DNA of 37,731 nt, from the NCBI GenBank assembly GCA_030539115.1, contig JAUNSR010000030.1, positions 1 to 37,731 on the forward strand, read 5' to 3'. The DNA comes from Bacteroidales bacterium. GTDB lineage: Bacteria; Bacteroidota; Bacteroidia; Bacteroidales; JAUNSR01. Of this stretch, positions 17,280 to 27,115 are shown piece by piece (position 1 is the stretch's first letter; each line of letters begins with the position of its first letter). The notes under the pieces were generated by a model, which was not told the origin of the DNA, did not search any database, and worked only from the letters and a program-made list of their open reading frames with translations. Made by a program: the position numbers and the translations under genes.

Positions 17280-20132
17280 ATGATTAAAAAAACTATTATT
17301 TTCACTCTTCTTCTTTTTACCCTTGCTGCTTATGGTGAGAAGAAGCCTTTGGATCATTCAGTATATGACAACTGGAAAAGTCTTGGAGAACAATTGATAT
17401 CACCCGATGGAAGATTTGTATTATACCAAATAAAGCCTCAAGAGGGTGACAATTTGATTGTAATCAGGGATCTTAAGAAAAACAAGGAAATTAAGATTGA
17501 AAGGGGCTATAATGCCACTATTACTGATGACAGCAAATTTGCTGTTTGTCTCATAAAAGCACCGTTTTCAGATTTGCGTGAGGCAAAAATAAAAAAGAAA
17601 AAAGCTGAAGATATGCCCAAAGATTCTCTTGCCATTGTTTCTCTTTTAACCGGCAATGTTGAGAAAATAGCAAATATTAAATCTTTAAAATTTGGCAATT
17701 CCTTTAATCTGGCAATAGCTTATACCATTGACTCAAAGTCTTTGACGAAAAAAAACAATGCGGTTAAAAATGACAGCATTAAGGTTAATAAAAAGGCTAA
17801 AGTCAATAATAAAAAGCAAGAGGATATATTGATTGTTCATAACCTTGAGACTTCCAAAGAGGATACTTTAAAGAATGTCTTGGAATATAATTTCAATTAT
17901 TACGGCACCCAATTGGCGGCTGTTGTAAAAGGTGATTCTGCTGCAATAAAGGAGGTATTTCATTATTCTGTCAATGATGGTAAATTTAATAAGATAGCAA
18001 ATGGACTAAGACAATATTCCAAGCTATCTTTTGCCAAACATTCTTCAGATCTTGCTTTTTTAGGAAGTGCCGATACTTCTATTTTATATTCAAAAAAGTG
18101 TGATTTGTTTATATATAACCCACAGAAAGCACAGGCTGAACAAGTTACTTTTGGAGAAAAGACAAAGGGACTTCCTGAAAACTGGAGCATAAGTGAAAAT
18201 TTCCGCCCTATTTTTAGCGAGAAAAACAATAATATCTTCATTGGAATTGCTCCTATTACCCATCTTAAGGACACAACTCTTATTGACTTTGAGACTGCGG
18301 GATTAGATATCTGGCATTATGCCGATCCTCTAATTCAACCTATGCAATTGGCAAGAAAAGACAGTGAGTTAAAAAGGACTTATCTTGCTTCTGTTATTAT
18401 CAACAAAGGTAATAACAATGGAAAAAATGACATTGACAATAAAAAAACGACAATAGTCCCTCTTGCTGACTTAAAAAGAAAAGATGCAGCTTTAATCGAC
18501 ACAGGAGATGCTGAATATGTCTTTTCTAATGACAACTCTCCTTATGAAATAGCCGTTCAATGGGAAGGCAGCGCAACTCCTTATGACATTTACATTGTCA
18601 ATGTAAATGACGGTGAAAAGAAATTAATTGCAAAAGCAATTGACGGCAGGGCTTCGGCTTCTCAAAATGGCAAATTTCTAATATGGTTCAGCGGGAAGAA
18701 TAAAGCCTACTATACTTATAATTTTGAAACTGAAAAAATTACACCTATAACAAAAAATATTGATGTTAACTTTTTTAATGAAGAGAATGACACTCCCGGA
18801 ACTTCAAGAGAATACGGGTATGCTGGGTGGCTTGAGGATGATAAATATATTCTTATCTATGATGCCTATGATATCTGGAAGGTTGATCCAAAGGGTATCG
18901 AGAAAGCTGTATGTGTGACCAATGGAGAGGGACGTTCAACAAAAACTGTATTAAGAAATATTTGGCTAAACCGTAAAGAAAGGAATCTTAAATCTGATAA
19001 GACTCTTCTTTTGAGCGCTATCGACAAGAATACAAAAATGAAAGGGTATTATACTCTTGACATCAACAAAAAGAAACTTCAAAAAAGAATCATTGAAGGA
19101 TATAACTACACCAATGTTTCAAAAGCAGAGTATGCAAATGTTTTTTTATTCCAAAAAGACAATTTCAATACCTCTCCTGAAATGTACATAACCAAAGATT
19201 TTTGGAAAAGTAATTTGAAACTCTCCGATATTAATCCTCAAATGAAAGATTATCTATGGGGAACATCGGAATTGTATAAATGGAAAACTTTCAGCGGCAA
19301 GGATGCAGAAGGTGTTCTTTATAAGCCTGAGAATTTTGACCCGGAAAAGAAATATCCTGTTATGATATATTTTTACGAAAGAGTATCGGATAATCTTTTC
19401 AACTATGTAACACCCGCTCCAAGCAGGTCGATAATTAATATTTCATTCTACACAAGCAGGGGATATATTGTGTTTACCCCGGACATCAGATACACGACAG
19501 GAGAACCGGGGGAATCTGCCTACGATTATATAGTGTCAGGCGCTGAAGCATTGGCAAAAAACAAATGGATCAATGATAAAAAAATGGCTATTCAAGGTCA
19601 AAGCTGGGGAGGCTACCAAGTGGCTTACCTTATTACCAGAACAAATATGTTCGCTTGTGCAGGTTCAGGCGCTCCAGTTTCAAATATGACAAGCGCCTAT
19701 GGAGGTATTCGTTGGACGACAGGTATGAGCAGACAATTCCAGTATGAATTGACTCAAAGCAGGATTGGAGCTACCCTTTGGGATGGTCTTGATTTATACA
19801 TTAAAAACTCACCTGTTTTCTTTGCCGACAAAGTGAATACTCCCTTGCTCATTATGCACAACGACAATGACGGGTCTGTCCCTTGGTATCAGGGCATTGA
19901 GTATTTTATGGCTTTAAGACGTCTTGGCAAGAAAGTTTGGATGCTTCAATACAATAAAGAGGAGCATAACTTGGTTAACAGACGAAACGCAAAGGATCTT
20001 GTTGTACGTCTGCAACAGTTTTTTGACCATTATCTTAAAGATGAGCCGATGCCTGTTTGGATGAAGGACGGTCTTCCGGCTACAAAAAAAGGATTAGAAT
20101 TTGGATTGGAGATAAAAGATGAATATTATTAA
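17280..20132 (+). CDS. Exported S9-family (prolyl oligopeptidase type) serine peptidase
   Basis: A 950-residue protein with a signal peptide (MIKKTIIFTLLLFTLAAYG), a beta-propeller-like N-terminal region and a C-terminal alpha/beta-hydrolase domain. The triad is visible: Ser775 in GQSWGGY, Asp864 in NDNDGSVPW, His896 in EEHNLV. Family members cleave short peptides, often after Pro or Ala, in the periplasm of Bacteroidetes. A TTG start at 17217 would put 21 polar residues ahead of the signal peptide, so the ATG at 17280 is chosen. The propeller contains a Lys/Asn-rich insertion near 150-185. It precedes the creatininase gene by 134 bases, with no terminator recognised between them. Confidence 0.9.
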   Translation: MIKKTIIFTLLLFTLAAYGEKKPLDHSVYDNWKSLGEQLISPDGRFVLYQIKPQEGDNLIVIRDLKKNKEIKIERGYNATITDDSKFAVCLIKAPFSDLREAKIKKKKAEDMPKDSLAIVSLLTGNVEKIANIKSLKFGNSFNLAIAYTIDSKSLTKKNNAVKNDSIKVNKKAKVNNKKQEDILIVHNLETSKEDTLKNVLEYNFNYYGTQLAAVVKGDSAAIKEVFHYSVNDGKFNKIANGLRQYSKLSFAKHSSDLAFLGSADTSILYSKKCDLFIYNPQKAQAEQVTFGEKTKGLPENWSISENFRPIFSEKNNNIFIGIAPITHLKDTTLIDFETAGLDIWHYADPLIQPMQLARKDSELKRTYLASVIINKGNNNGKNDIDNKKTTIVPLADLKRKDAALIDTGDAEYVFSNDNSPYEIAVQWEGSATPYDIYIVNVNDGEKKLIAKAIDGRASASQNGKFLIWFSGKNKAYYTYNFETEKITPITKNIDVNFFNEENDTPGTSREYGYAGWLEDDKYILIYDAYDIWKVDPKGIEKAVCVTNGEGRSTKTVLRNIWLNRKERNLKSDKTLLLSAIDKNTKMKGYYTLDINKKKLQKRIIEGYNYTNVSKAEYANVFLFQKDNFNTSPEMYITKDFWKSNLKLSDINPQMKDYLWGTSELYKWKTFSGKDAEGVLYKPENFDPEKKYPVMIYFYERVSDNLFNYVTPAPSRSIINISFYTSRGYIVFTPDIRYTTGEPGESAYDYIVSGAEALAKNKWINDKKMAIQGQSWGGYQVAYLITRTNMFACAGSGAPVSNMTSAYGGIRWTTGMSRQFQYELTQSRIGATLWDGLDLYIKNSPVFFADKVNTPLLIMHNDNDGSVPWYQGIEYFMALRRLGKKVWMLQYNKEEHNLVNRRNAKDLVVRLQQFFDHYLKDEPMPVWMKDGLPATKKGLEFGLEIKDEYY

Positions 20133-20266
20133 ATATCTTAGCAGTCGGTTTTAAATATAGAAAGAGCATTCTGTACTTTATTATTGGTGACAGTTGCTTT
20201 CTCTCCAACCTTATTAAAGCACTCTTCATAAAGCAAACTACAAATAACAATCTTAATTGACAGGAA

Positions 20267-21019
20267 ATGGAAACAGTAAATCTTATTAAAGCCACATTGA
20301 GTGATATTAAAGATAAAAATTTTAAATTAGCTGTATTGCCGTGGGGAGCTACCGAGCCTCACAACCTTCATCTTCCTTATCTTACTGATTGTCTTTTAGC
20401 TCAAAGCATAGCTCTCGATGCCGCTGAAAAACTTTATAATGAAACAGGCATAAATTGTATGGTTCTTCCTCCTGTGCCTTTTGGAGCTCAGAATCCAGGC
20501 CAAAGAGAAAATACTTTTTGCATTCATACACGTTATTCGACCCAGTTTGCAATTCTTTCAGATATTGTTTCGTCACTTTATTATCAGGGAATAAGAAGAC
20601 TTGCCATCATTAACGGACACGGAGGCAATACTTTTAAACCATTGATAAGAGATTTAGCCAACGATTTTCCTGATTTTATTATTTCCGTTACAGATTGGTT
20701 TGCTATTGTTCCGCAAGAGGAATATTTTGAAAACAAAGATGACCATGCAGGTGAGATGGAAACATCAGTTCTTTTACATTATCATCCAAATCTCGTTGAT
20801 ATGAAAAAAGCCGGCAAAGGTTCCTATCACCCTTTCAAGATGAAATCATTAAACGAAAAGATTGCGTGGGTTCCACGTCATTGGAATAAGGCGAGTGATG
20901 ATACCGGCATTGGTAATCCAAGCAAATCAACACCTGAAAAAGGAGAGAAATATGCCAAAGAGGTAGTAAAGCGAATTTCTGACCTCTTTTATGATATGGC
21001 CGTTTCTGAACTTTATTAA
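20267..21019 (+). CDS. Creatininase-family amidohydrolase
   Basis: A 250-residue cytosolic metal-dependent amidohydrolase. The metal-site motif matches the family: Glu30-x-His32...His35-Leu-Pro...Asp41 (in GATEPHNLHLPYLTD), then INGHGGN near 118-124 and HAGEMETS near 160-167. The family covers creatininase, MftE-type peptide maturases and the FAPy/riboflavin-pathway amidases, so the substrate is not fixed by these motifs. It is of normal length. It follows the S9 peptidase in the same direction and precedes the glycan locus, but the RE copy at 21101 marks a new transcription unit. Confidence 0.85.
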   Translation: METVNLIKATLSDIKDKNFKLAVLPWGATEPHNLHLPYLTDCLLAQSIALDAAEKLYNETGINCMVLPPVPFGAQNPGQRENTFCIHTRYSTQFAILSDIVSSLYYQGIRRLAIINGHGGNTFKPLIRDLANDFPDFIISVTDWFAIVPQEEYFENKDDHAGEMETSVLLHYHPNLVDMKKAGKGSYHPFKMKSLNEKIAWVPRHWNKASDDTGIGNPSKSTPEKGEKYAKEVVKRISDLFYDMAVSELY

Positions 21020-21100
21020 CAATTATAACAAGCAGAAATCATTTCTCCCTCATCAACAAAAGCAACAGTCTTAAAAGGATAAAAGACAGATAATAATATA

Positions 21101-21182
21101 TGAAACCGCCATAACTCACCAAAAGAAGAGATACCTAACAAAAGGTATATAAATGGCGCATTTGTACCTTTGTGTTAAAAAT
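21101..21182 (+). promoter_or_regulatory. RE-D: repeated promoter-like element before the glycan operon
   Basis: It contains CGCCAT (21107-21112) with ATGGCG (21153-21158), ATACCT (21131-21136) with AGGTAT (21143-21148), and a perfect Bacteroidetes -7 box TACCTTTG (21165-21172) just 18 bases before the wzx ATG. It is the only copy with a full TAnnTTTG match and supports reading RE as a promoter with upstream protein-binding dyads. Confidence 0.7.
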
Positions 21183-21190
21183 TAAATTAT

Positions 21191-22633
21191 ATGCAAATGA
21201 ACAAAAACCTCAAAGAAAAAACAATATATGCTTTGCTTTGGAGTCTGTTTGACCGCTTTGGCCAGCAGATTCTGATTTTCGTTGTAAATATTATTGTAAG
21301 TAATATCCTTTCAGTCGATGATTATGCGCTTACCGGCTCTCTTGCTCTTTTCACAGCCTTGGGAACAATAATGCTCGACAGCGGTTTTTCAAGCGCGCTT
21401 ATTCAAAAAATCGATGTCAGCAAAGAGGAATACAAGTCTGTTTTTGTTTTCAATATCACAATAAGCATTATTCTTTTCATTATTCTTTGTTTAAGCACAC
21501 CTTTAATTGCAAATTTCTACGACAAGAAAGAGCTGCTTTATATTGCCCCATTGGTTTTCCTTGCTCTTCCAATAAACTCTCTTGGCATTATACAAAATAC
21601 AATATTGACCAAAGAGGTTAGATTTAAAGAACTTGCAAAAATAAATGTCATTACCACTTTTATCTCCGGGATAGCCTCCTTGACAATGGCTCTAAGTGGA
21701 TTTGGTGTTTGGACTCTTGCCGTTCAGCCTTCAATCATTGCTTTTGTAAGAGTTATTCTTTTATGGAAGAGAAGTTCTTGGCGTCCTCAAGGAGAATATG
21801 GATTAAAATATATTAAGCCTCTCTTTAGCTTTGCATCACATCTATTGTTAGCCTCAACAATAAATACTGTTTTCAACAATATATATTATTTCATTATTGG
21901 TAAAGTATATTTTAGACAAGTTGGCTATTATAACAATGCAAATAAAATAAGTGAAATGGGAGTCGGCTTTTTACATACAAGCATTCAATCTGCAACCTAT
22001 CCTATTTTCAGTTCAATACAGAATGAAACAGAAAGATTAATCAATGCATTTAGAAAAACTATACGTTTTACATCATTTATATCTTTCCCTGCAATGGCAG
22101 GAATAGCAATTATATCAACACCTTTTATTCATTTAATTTTAAAAGAAGAATGGTGGCCCTGCATTCCTTACATTCAAGTATTGGCAATAGGAGGTATATT
22201 CACTATTCTAACTGCTGTAAACAACAATTTTATTAAAGTAATTGGGAAATCAAATATTATTCTAAGAATTGAGTTCATTAAGATTATCTTGATTTTTACA
22301 GCAATCGCACTTACAATCAAAAGCTCGATTCTTGTTATGCTTGAAGCACAGGCGGTTGTGAGAATTATGGTATATATTATAAATATCTATTATTCCGGCA
22401 AATTTACAGGCTATAAATTTCATCTTCAGTTAAAAGATATATTTCCATACATAGTTTTAACTTTAATGATGACTTTCATTTCATTAATTCCTATCTGTTT
22501 TATATCATCTGATTTTCTTCTTTTACCTCTTCAAATAGTGTTAGGTATTCTATCATATTCTTTAGGAGCATTTTTAACAGGATCTAAAATCATGAAAGAA
22601 TCAATTGATTTTATTCTAAAAAAGCGAACATAA
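21191..22633 (+). CDS. wzx: Wzx-type polysaccharide flippase
   Basis: A 480-residue (478 if the ATG at 21197 is used) inner-membrane protein with repeated hydrophobic helices across its whole length, an amphipathic N-terminus ending in LLWSLFDRFGQQ, and the general look of the polysaccharide transporter (PST/MOP) family: SGFSSALIQK, FGVWTLA and a long second half with NNNFIKVIGKS. It is expected to flip an undecaprenyl-linked glycan to the periplasm. It is the first gene of the nonulosonate operon, directly after RE-D, and 46 bases before the glycosyltransferase. No Wzy polymerase is recognised in the window, so the glycan may be an O-oligosaccharide or be polymerised by genes elsewhere. Confidence 0.88.
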   Translation: MQMNKNLKEKTIYALLWSLFDRFGQQILIFVVNIIVSNILSVDDYALTGSLALFTALGTIMLDSGFSSALIQKIDVSKEEYKSVFVFNITISIILFIILCLSTPLIANFYDKKELLYIAPLVFLALPINSLGIIQNTILTKEVRFKELAKINVITTFISGIASLTMALSGFGVWTLAVQPSIIAFVRVILLWKRSSWRPQGEYGLKYIKPLFSFASHLLLASTINTVFNNIYYFIIGKVYFRQVGYYNNANKISEMGVGFLHTSIQSATYPIFSSIQNETERLINAFRKTIRFTSFISFPAMAGIAIISTPFIHLILKEEWWPCIPYIQVLAIGGIFTILTAVNNNFIKVIGKSNIILRIEFIKIILIFTAIALTIKSSILVMLEAQAVVRIMVYIINIYYSGKFTGYKFHLQLKDIFPYIVLTLMMTFISLIPICFISSDFLLLPLQIVLGILSYSLGAFLTGSKIMKESIDFILKKRT

Positions 22634-22679
22634 ACACTATTTTCAGAGTAACCAAGATTTAATATACAAGAAAATATTT

Positions 22680-23675
22680 ATGGATAACAATTTCAAGGTC
22701 AGCATTCTTATGCTTACCTATAATCATGAAAACTATATAGATCAAGCCATTAGAGGAGTTGTGCTTCAGAAAGTAAATTTCCCTATTGAACTTGTTATTG
22801 CCAATGACAGCAGTAATGACAATACTCTTAATAAAGCAAAAATCTGGCAAAAAGATTATCCGTCAATAATAAAGATTATAGACAACAAGACAAATCTCGG
22901 TCTTCAACAAAATTTTATAAACTCTTTTAATTCCTGTAAGGGAGAATATATTGCAATTTGCGAAGGCGATGATTTCTGGATAGATTCTCACAAGCTTCAA
23001 CGCCAAGTTGACTTTTTAGATTCTCATAAAAATTATTCCATTTGTGCCCACAGAGTAATAACCTACTATGAAGCTGACAATTCCAAGGCTATCAGCAATG
23101 GCATTATAAAAAAGGATCATGACATTCTGGATTTGGCAAAATCAAATTTTATTGTAAATGTTTCCGTGGTTTTCAGAAACAACCTTGTCAACAATCTGCC
23201 CCAATGGTTTGAAAAAGTCCCTACTTACGATTATGCCATTCATCTTTTAAATGCTCAATATGGTAATATATTCTTTATGAATCGGCCTATGGCTGTTTAT
23301 CGCAACAGAGAAGATGCTATTTGGAGCACCGCCTCTGCCGATAAAAAATGGATTATTTCTCTTAATGTAAGAGAAATTTTGATGAATCATTTTAAAGATA
23401 ACATTCCTGTTTATAAGAATCTTCTTTCTGCTTATAATAATATTGGTATTTCACTTATAAACTTTTACGATAAGCAAAAAGGGATTGAAAAAGTCAATGA
23501 ATACACAGACCTGATCTTAAAGCATAATGAAAATTGGACTCTTGAAGATATAAATCATCGGCTGAAAACTCTAAACATGCCCCAAAAGGGAGGAATTAAG
23601 AATCGCTTTTTCAAAATGGCATCTTCTATAAGGCGTGAAATCTCAAAACACATATCTTTACCTCAAATCAGTTAA
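22680..23675 (+). CDS. GT2-family glycosyltransferase
   Basis: A 331-residue inverting GT-A glycosyltransferase. The N-terminus has the family pattern (VSILMLTYNHENYI at 7-20; IANDSSNDNT at 40-49) and the metal/nucleotide-binding acidic motif EGDDFW at 95-100. There is no membrane segment, so it acts at the cytosolic face of the inner membrane, adding a sugar to the lipid-linked glycan made by this locus. Donor and acceptor cannot be deduced. It lies between wzx and legB, with a 122-base gap before legB in which no clear promoter was found. Confidence 0.85.
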   Translation: MDNNFKVSILMLTYNHENYIDQAIRGVVLQKVNFPIELVIANDSSNDNTLNKAKIWQKDYPSIIKIIDNKTNLGLQQNFINSFNSCKGEYIAICEGDDFWIDSHKLQRQVDFLDSHKNYSICAHRVITYYEADNSKAISNGIIKKDHDILDLAKSNFIVNVSVVFRNNLVNNLPQWFEKVPTYDYAIHLLNAQYGNIFFMNRPMAVYRNREDAIWSTASADKKWIISLNVREILMNHFKDNIPVYKNLLSAYNNIGISLINFYDKQKGIEKVNEYTDLILKHNENWTLEDINHRLKTLNMPQKGGIKNRFFKMASSIRREISKHISLPQIS

Positions 23676-23797
23676 TAAATTTCATATTAAGCATTTACAA
23701 GCGAGCATTATTCTGGGGAAAAGCTATTTTTCATCTATCTGATAAAGATATTGAAAAACAAAGTTTAAATTTACATTTCATAAAGTATTGCAAGTAT

Positions 23798-25006
23798 ATG
23801 CTTAATATCAATAAATTTATTTCCAAACATGTTACAGGCCGTTCAGAAAGTATGTTTCTGAATGATATAAATGTCAATAAAAGCATACTTTCAAAAGAGA
23901 TTAAAGACAAATCTCTTTTGGTGATAGGTGGAGCCGGCTCTATCGGTTCATCTTTTATTAAAGCATTATTGCCTTTTCAACCATCTAAATTGATAGTTAT
24001 AGATTTGAACGAAAATGGTCTTGCTGAACTTACCAGAGACCTTCGTTCCACCTATGGGATGTATGTTCCTGAGGAATATCGCACTTATACTATGAATTTT
24101 GCCGATCCTTTGTTTGAGAGGATTTTCAAAGAGGAGAATGGTTTTGACATTGTTGCAAATTTTTCTGCTCATAAGCATGTCAGAAGTGAAAAAGATAAAT
24201 ATTCAGTAAGAGCTCTTATTGAAAACAATGATATTAAAGCCAAACAACTTCTTGATCTTTTAAACCAATTTCCGCCTAAACATTTCTTTTGCGTCTCTAC
24301 CGACAAAGCTGCAAACCCTGTCAACATTATGGGAGCAAGTAAGACCGTTATGGAGGAGATGATTATGGCTTATAGTAAGAATTTTAAGATTACTACCGCA
24401 AGGTTTGCCAATGTTGCCTTCTCAAACGGCTCTCTTCCTGCCGGTTTTATTGACAGAATAATGAAAAAGCAACCTTTGGCTGCTCCTTCTGATGTGAAAA
24501 GATATTTTGTTTCCCCTGAGGAGAGTGGTCAGATTTGCATGCTTGCCTGCATCTTAGGCAAAACCGGTGAGATTTTCTTTCCAAAACTTGGTGCAGAAAA
24601 GATGATAACCTTTTCATCCATTTGTTCTTCTCTTTTGGCTGAGCTTGGCTATAAGACAAAGGAGTTTGATAATGATGAGGATGCAAAAAAGTTTGCATTT
24701 GAAATGCCCGAAGACAGCAGTGTCTATCCTGTTGTCTATTTCAAAAGCGATACCACAGGTGAGAAGTCTTATGAGGAGTTCTTTGTAGATGGTGAAAAAA
24801 TTAATAATAACAGGTTCTCGGCATTAGGTGTAATAGAAGAAACTAAAACAAAATCTATTCAGGAGATTGAAAGCTTCTTTTTAAAGTTGAATAATATATT
24901 CTCTAAAGAGGACTTCACCAAAGAAGATATTGTAAATGCCATTAAAGAGTTTATTCCCAATTTTGAGCATATAGAGTTAGGAAAAAATCTTGACCAAAAG
25001 ATGTAA
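23798..25006 (+). CDS. legB: NDP-hexosamine 4,6-dehydratase, LegB-like
   Basis: Removes water from an NDP-N-acetylglucosamine to give the 4-keto-6-deoxy sugar, the first committed step to legionaminic acid. This 402-residue extended SDR has the NAD-binding motif GGAGSIGS (44-51), the segment STDKAANP (167-174), and Met178-x3-Lys182 where classical SDRs have Tyr-x3-Lys. That Met variant is typical of the FlaA1/PglF/LegB branch. It has no membrane helices, unlike PglF/CapD. A leader of about 35 residues precedes the Rossmann fold, as in LegB (PtmC) of Campylobacter. The gap to legC is only 7 bases. PseB and PglF-type functions are the alternatives; the downstream legC, legI and legG favour LegB. 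Confidence 0.85.
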   Translation: MLNINKFISKHVTGRSESMFLNDINVNKSILSKEIKDKSLLVIGGAGSIGSSFIKALLPFQPSKLIVIDLNENGLAELTRDLRSTYGMYVPEEYRTYTMNFADPLFERIFKEENGFDIVANFSAHKHVRSEKDKYSVRALIENNDIKAKQLLDLLNQFPPKHFFCVSTDKAANPVNIMGASKTVMEEMIMAYSKNFKITTARFANVAFSNGSLPAGFIDRIMKKQPLAAPSDVKRYFVSPEESGQICMLACILGKTGEIFFPKLGAEKMITFSSICSSLLAELGYKTKEFDNDEDAKKFAFEMPEDSSVYPVVYFKSDTTGEKSYEEFFVDGEKINNNRFSALGVIEETKTKSIQEIESFFLKLNNIFSKEDFTKEDIVNAIKEFIPNFEHIELGKNLDQKM

Positions 25007-25013
25007 ATAATAT

Positions 25014-26162
25014 ATGTATAATAAAGTAGTCAATTTCATCCACGAATTATTTCAAAGTGAAGAGTTTATACCTCTTCATGCCCCTCTTTTTATTGGCAAT
25101 GAAAAGAAATATCTTAACGACTGCATTGACACAACTTTTGTTTCAAGCGTTGGGGCGTATGTTGATAGGTTTGAAAAGGATATTGCCAACTATACCGGGG
25201 CAACAAAGGCTGTAGTCTGTGTTAGTGGCACCAATGCTCTTCATATGGCATTGATGCTTGTTGGAGTTGAAAGAGATGATGAAGTTTTAACCCAAGCCCT
25301 GACTTTTATTGCCACATGCAATGCCATCAGTTACATTGGGGCTCATCCCGTTTTTATCGATGTTGATAAAGCCACAATGGGATTTTCTCCTTCCGCCTTA
25401 AAAGAATGGCTTGTTAAAAACGCTGAGATTAAAAACAATCAGTGTTTTAACAAAAACACCGGCAGAAGAATTAAAGCTTGCGTTCCTATGCACACTTTTG
25501 GGCATCCTGTATTAATTGAAGAGCTTGTAAATGTTTGCAATGATTATAATATCGAGCTTGTAGAGGATGCTGCTGAAAGTATTGGCAGTCTTTATAAAGG
25601 CAAACATACCGGAACTTTCGGCAAGATTGGCGCGATAAGTTTTAATGGCAACAAAACAATTACTACCGGAGGCGGAGGAATGCTTTTGTTTAAAGATGAA
25701 GAGCTTGCCAATTATGCAAAACATATAACCACTCAGGCTAAAGTGCCTCATCGCTGGGAATTTGTTCACGACAACATTGGCTACAACTATCGCATGCCTA
25801 ATATTAATGCTGCCCTTGGCTGCGCCCAACTTGAGAACCTTGACAGATATATTCAAAGCAAAAGAGAAACTGCAAAGGCTTATGCCGATTTCTTTGAGAA
25901 CATTGATGGGATAGACTTCTTTGAGGAGCCTGAAAATTGTTTTAGCAATTACTGGCTTAATGTTGTTTTATTAAAAGATAAGAAATCTCAACTTGACTTT
26001 TTGGAATATACTAACGACAACAAAGTAATGACAAGACCTGTTTGGGAGCTTATGAACCGTCTTCCAATGTTTGAAAAATGTCAGAATGACGGACTTAAAA
26101 ATTCTTTGTGGTTTGCCGACAGAGTTGTTAATATACCAAGCAGCGTAAGAATTAAAGAATAA
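25014..26162 (+). CDS. legC: PLP-dependent NDP-4-keto-sugar aminotransferase, LegC-like
   Basis: Transfers an amino group to C4 of the 4-keto-6-deoxy hexosamine. This 382-residue DegT/DnrJ/EryC1 (fold type I) enzyme has the PLP lysine at Lys214 in FNGNKTITTGGGG, the phosphate/cofactor segment VVCVSGTNALHMAL near 63-76, and EDAAESIGS near 184-192. The N-terminal sequence (FIPLHAPLFIGNEKKYL) matches LegC rather than the PseC start. Its stop overlaps the next ATG by one base (TAATG), implying translational coupling with the ATP-grasp gene. Confidence 0.87.
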   Translation: MYNKVVNFIHELFQSEEFIPLHAPLFIGNEKKYLNDCIDTTFVSSVGAYVDRFEKDIANYTGATKAVVCVSGTNALHMALMLVGVERDDEVLTQALTFIATCNAISYIGAHPVFIDVDKATMGFSPSALKEWLVKNAEIKNNQCFNKNTGRRIKACVPMHTFGHPVLIEELVNVCNDYNIELVEDAAESIGSLYKGKHTGTFGKIGAISFNGNKTITTGGGGMLLFKDEELANYAKHITTQAKVPHRWEFVHDNIGYNYRMPNINAALGCAQLENLDRYIQSKRETAKAYADFFENIDGIDFFEEPENCFSNYWLNVVLLKDKKSQLDFLEYTNDNKVMTRPVWELMNRLPMFEKCQNDGLKNSLWFADRVVNIPSSVRIKE

Positions 26163-27115
26163 TGAGAAATGTAAATATACTTTTTCTTGGCGGTGCCAAA
26201 AGAGTTTCTCTTGCTGAGCATCTTATTGAAAGCGGAAAGAATCATGATATGGAAATATCAATCTTTTCGTATGAACTTGACCTTATGGTACCTATAGCAT
26301 CTGTTGGCAAGGTTATTTTAGGGCTTAAATGGAAAGACAAGTCAATATTTGAACATTTAAGAATCATAATAAAAGAGAATAAGATAAATATTGTTCTGCC
26401 TTTTGTTGACCCCGCAATAGAAATATGCTCTAAATTAAAAAATGAAATAAACGATATATTCATTCCAATTTCGTCTCCAGAGATTTGTCATACAATGTTT
26501 GATAAAAAGCTCTCTGCCGAATGGTTTGAAAAGCATGATATTTCTCAGCCCATAATTTACAGCGACATTGAGAATGTTTCTTTTCCAATAATTCTTAAAC
26601 CAAGGAATGGGTCTGCCTCAAAAGGCTTGATAACAGCCTATAAAATTGAGGACATTGAAAATAATATAAATTTAGAGGATTATATTATTCAACAATATAT
26701 CGGTCACAGAAAAGAGTTTACCGTTGATTGCTATGTGGCAAAAGATGGAAGAGCGGTTTCCATCGTTCCAAGAGAAAGGATAGAGACAGCAGGAGGAGAA
26801 GCAATAAAATCTATAACGGTCAGAGATGAAGATATTATCGATGAGAGCAGAAAGATTCTCTCTTCAGGCTGTTTTGAAGGGCCTATTACGATTCAGTTTA
26901 TTAAAGATATTGACAGCAACAATAACTACGTAATGGAGATTAACCCACGCTTTGGAGGAGGAGTAGTTACAAGCATAGGAGCACGCTCCGGAATCTTGGA
27001 TTTTCTTTTGGATGAGTATGAAAATAAAATGATCTTTCCAAAAGACAATTGGATTGAGGGTACATTAATGACAAGATACTTTAAAGAGGTAATTTTTTAT
27101 GCAGATAATAGTTGA
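26162..27115 (+). CDS. ATP-grasp carboxylate-amine ligase in the nonulosonate operon
   Basis: A 317-residue ATP-grasp enzyme related to the carbamoyl-phosphate-synthase large-chain and D-Ala-ligase group. The N-terminal pre-ATP-grasp Rossmann-like domain starts ILFLGGAKR; the ATP-grasp core has FPIILKPRNGSASKG near 141-155, the hinge EDYIIQQYI near 171-179 and the metal-binding MEINPRFGGG near 257-266. Such enzymes join a carboxylate to an amine or thiol using ATP. It is coupled to legC by TAATG and overlaps the HAD gene by 17 bases, so it is very likely part of sugar assembly or decoration. It could add an aminoacyl or other acyl group to a sugar amine. That is inference; the substrate is unknown. 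Confidence 0.82.
   Translation: MRNVNILFLGGAKRVSLAEHLIESGKNHDMEISIFSYELDLMVPIASVGKVILGLKWKDKSIFEHLRIIIKENKINIVLPFVDPAIEICSKLKNEINDIFIPISSPEICHTMFDKKLSAEWFEKHDISQPIIYSDIENVSFPIILKPRNGSASKGLITAYKIEDIENNINLEDYIIQQYIGHRKEFTVDCYVAKDGRAVSIVPRERIETAGGEAIKSITVRDEDIIDESRKILSSGCFEGPITIQFIKDIDSNNNYVMEINPRFGGGVVTSIGARSGILDFLLDEYENKMIFPKDNWIEGTLMTRYFKEVIFYADNS

Noticed and set aside
25512..25856. Minus-strand ORF of 114 codons opposite legC
   Set aside because: It lies wholly within a conserved aminotransferase gene, with no recognisable domain.
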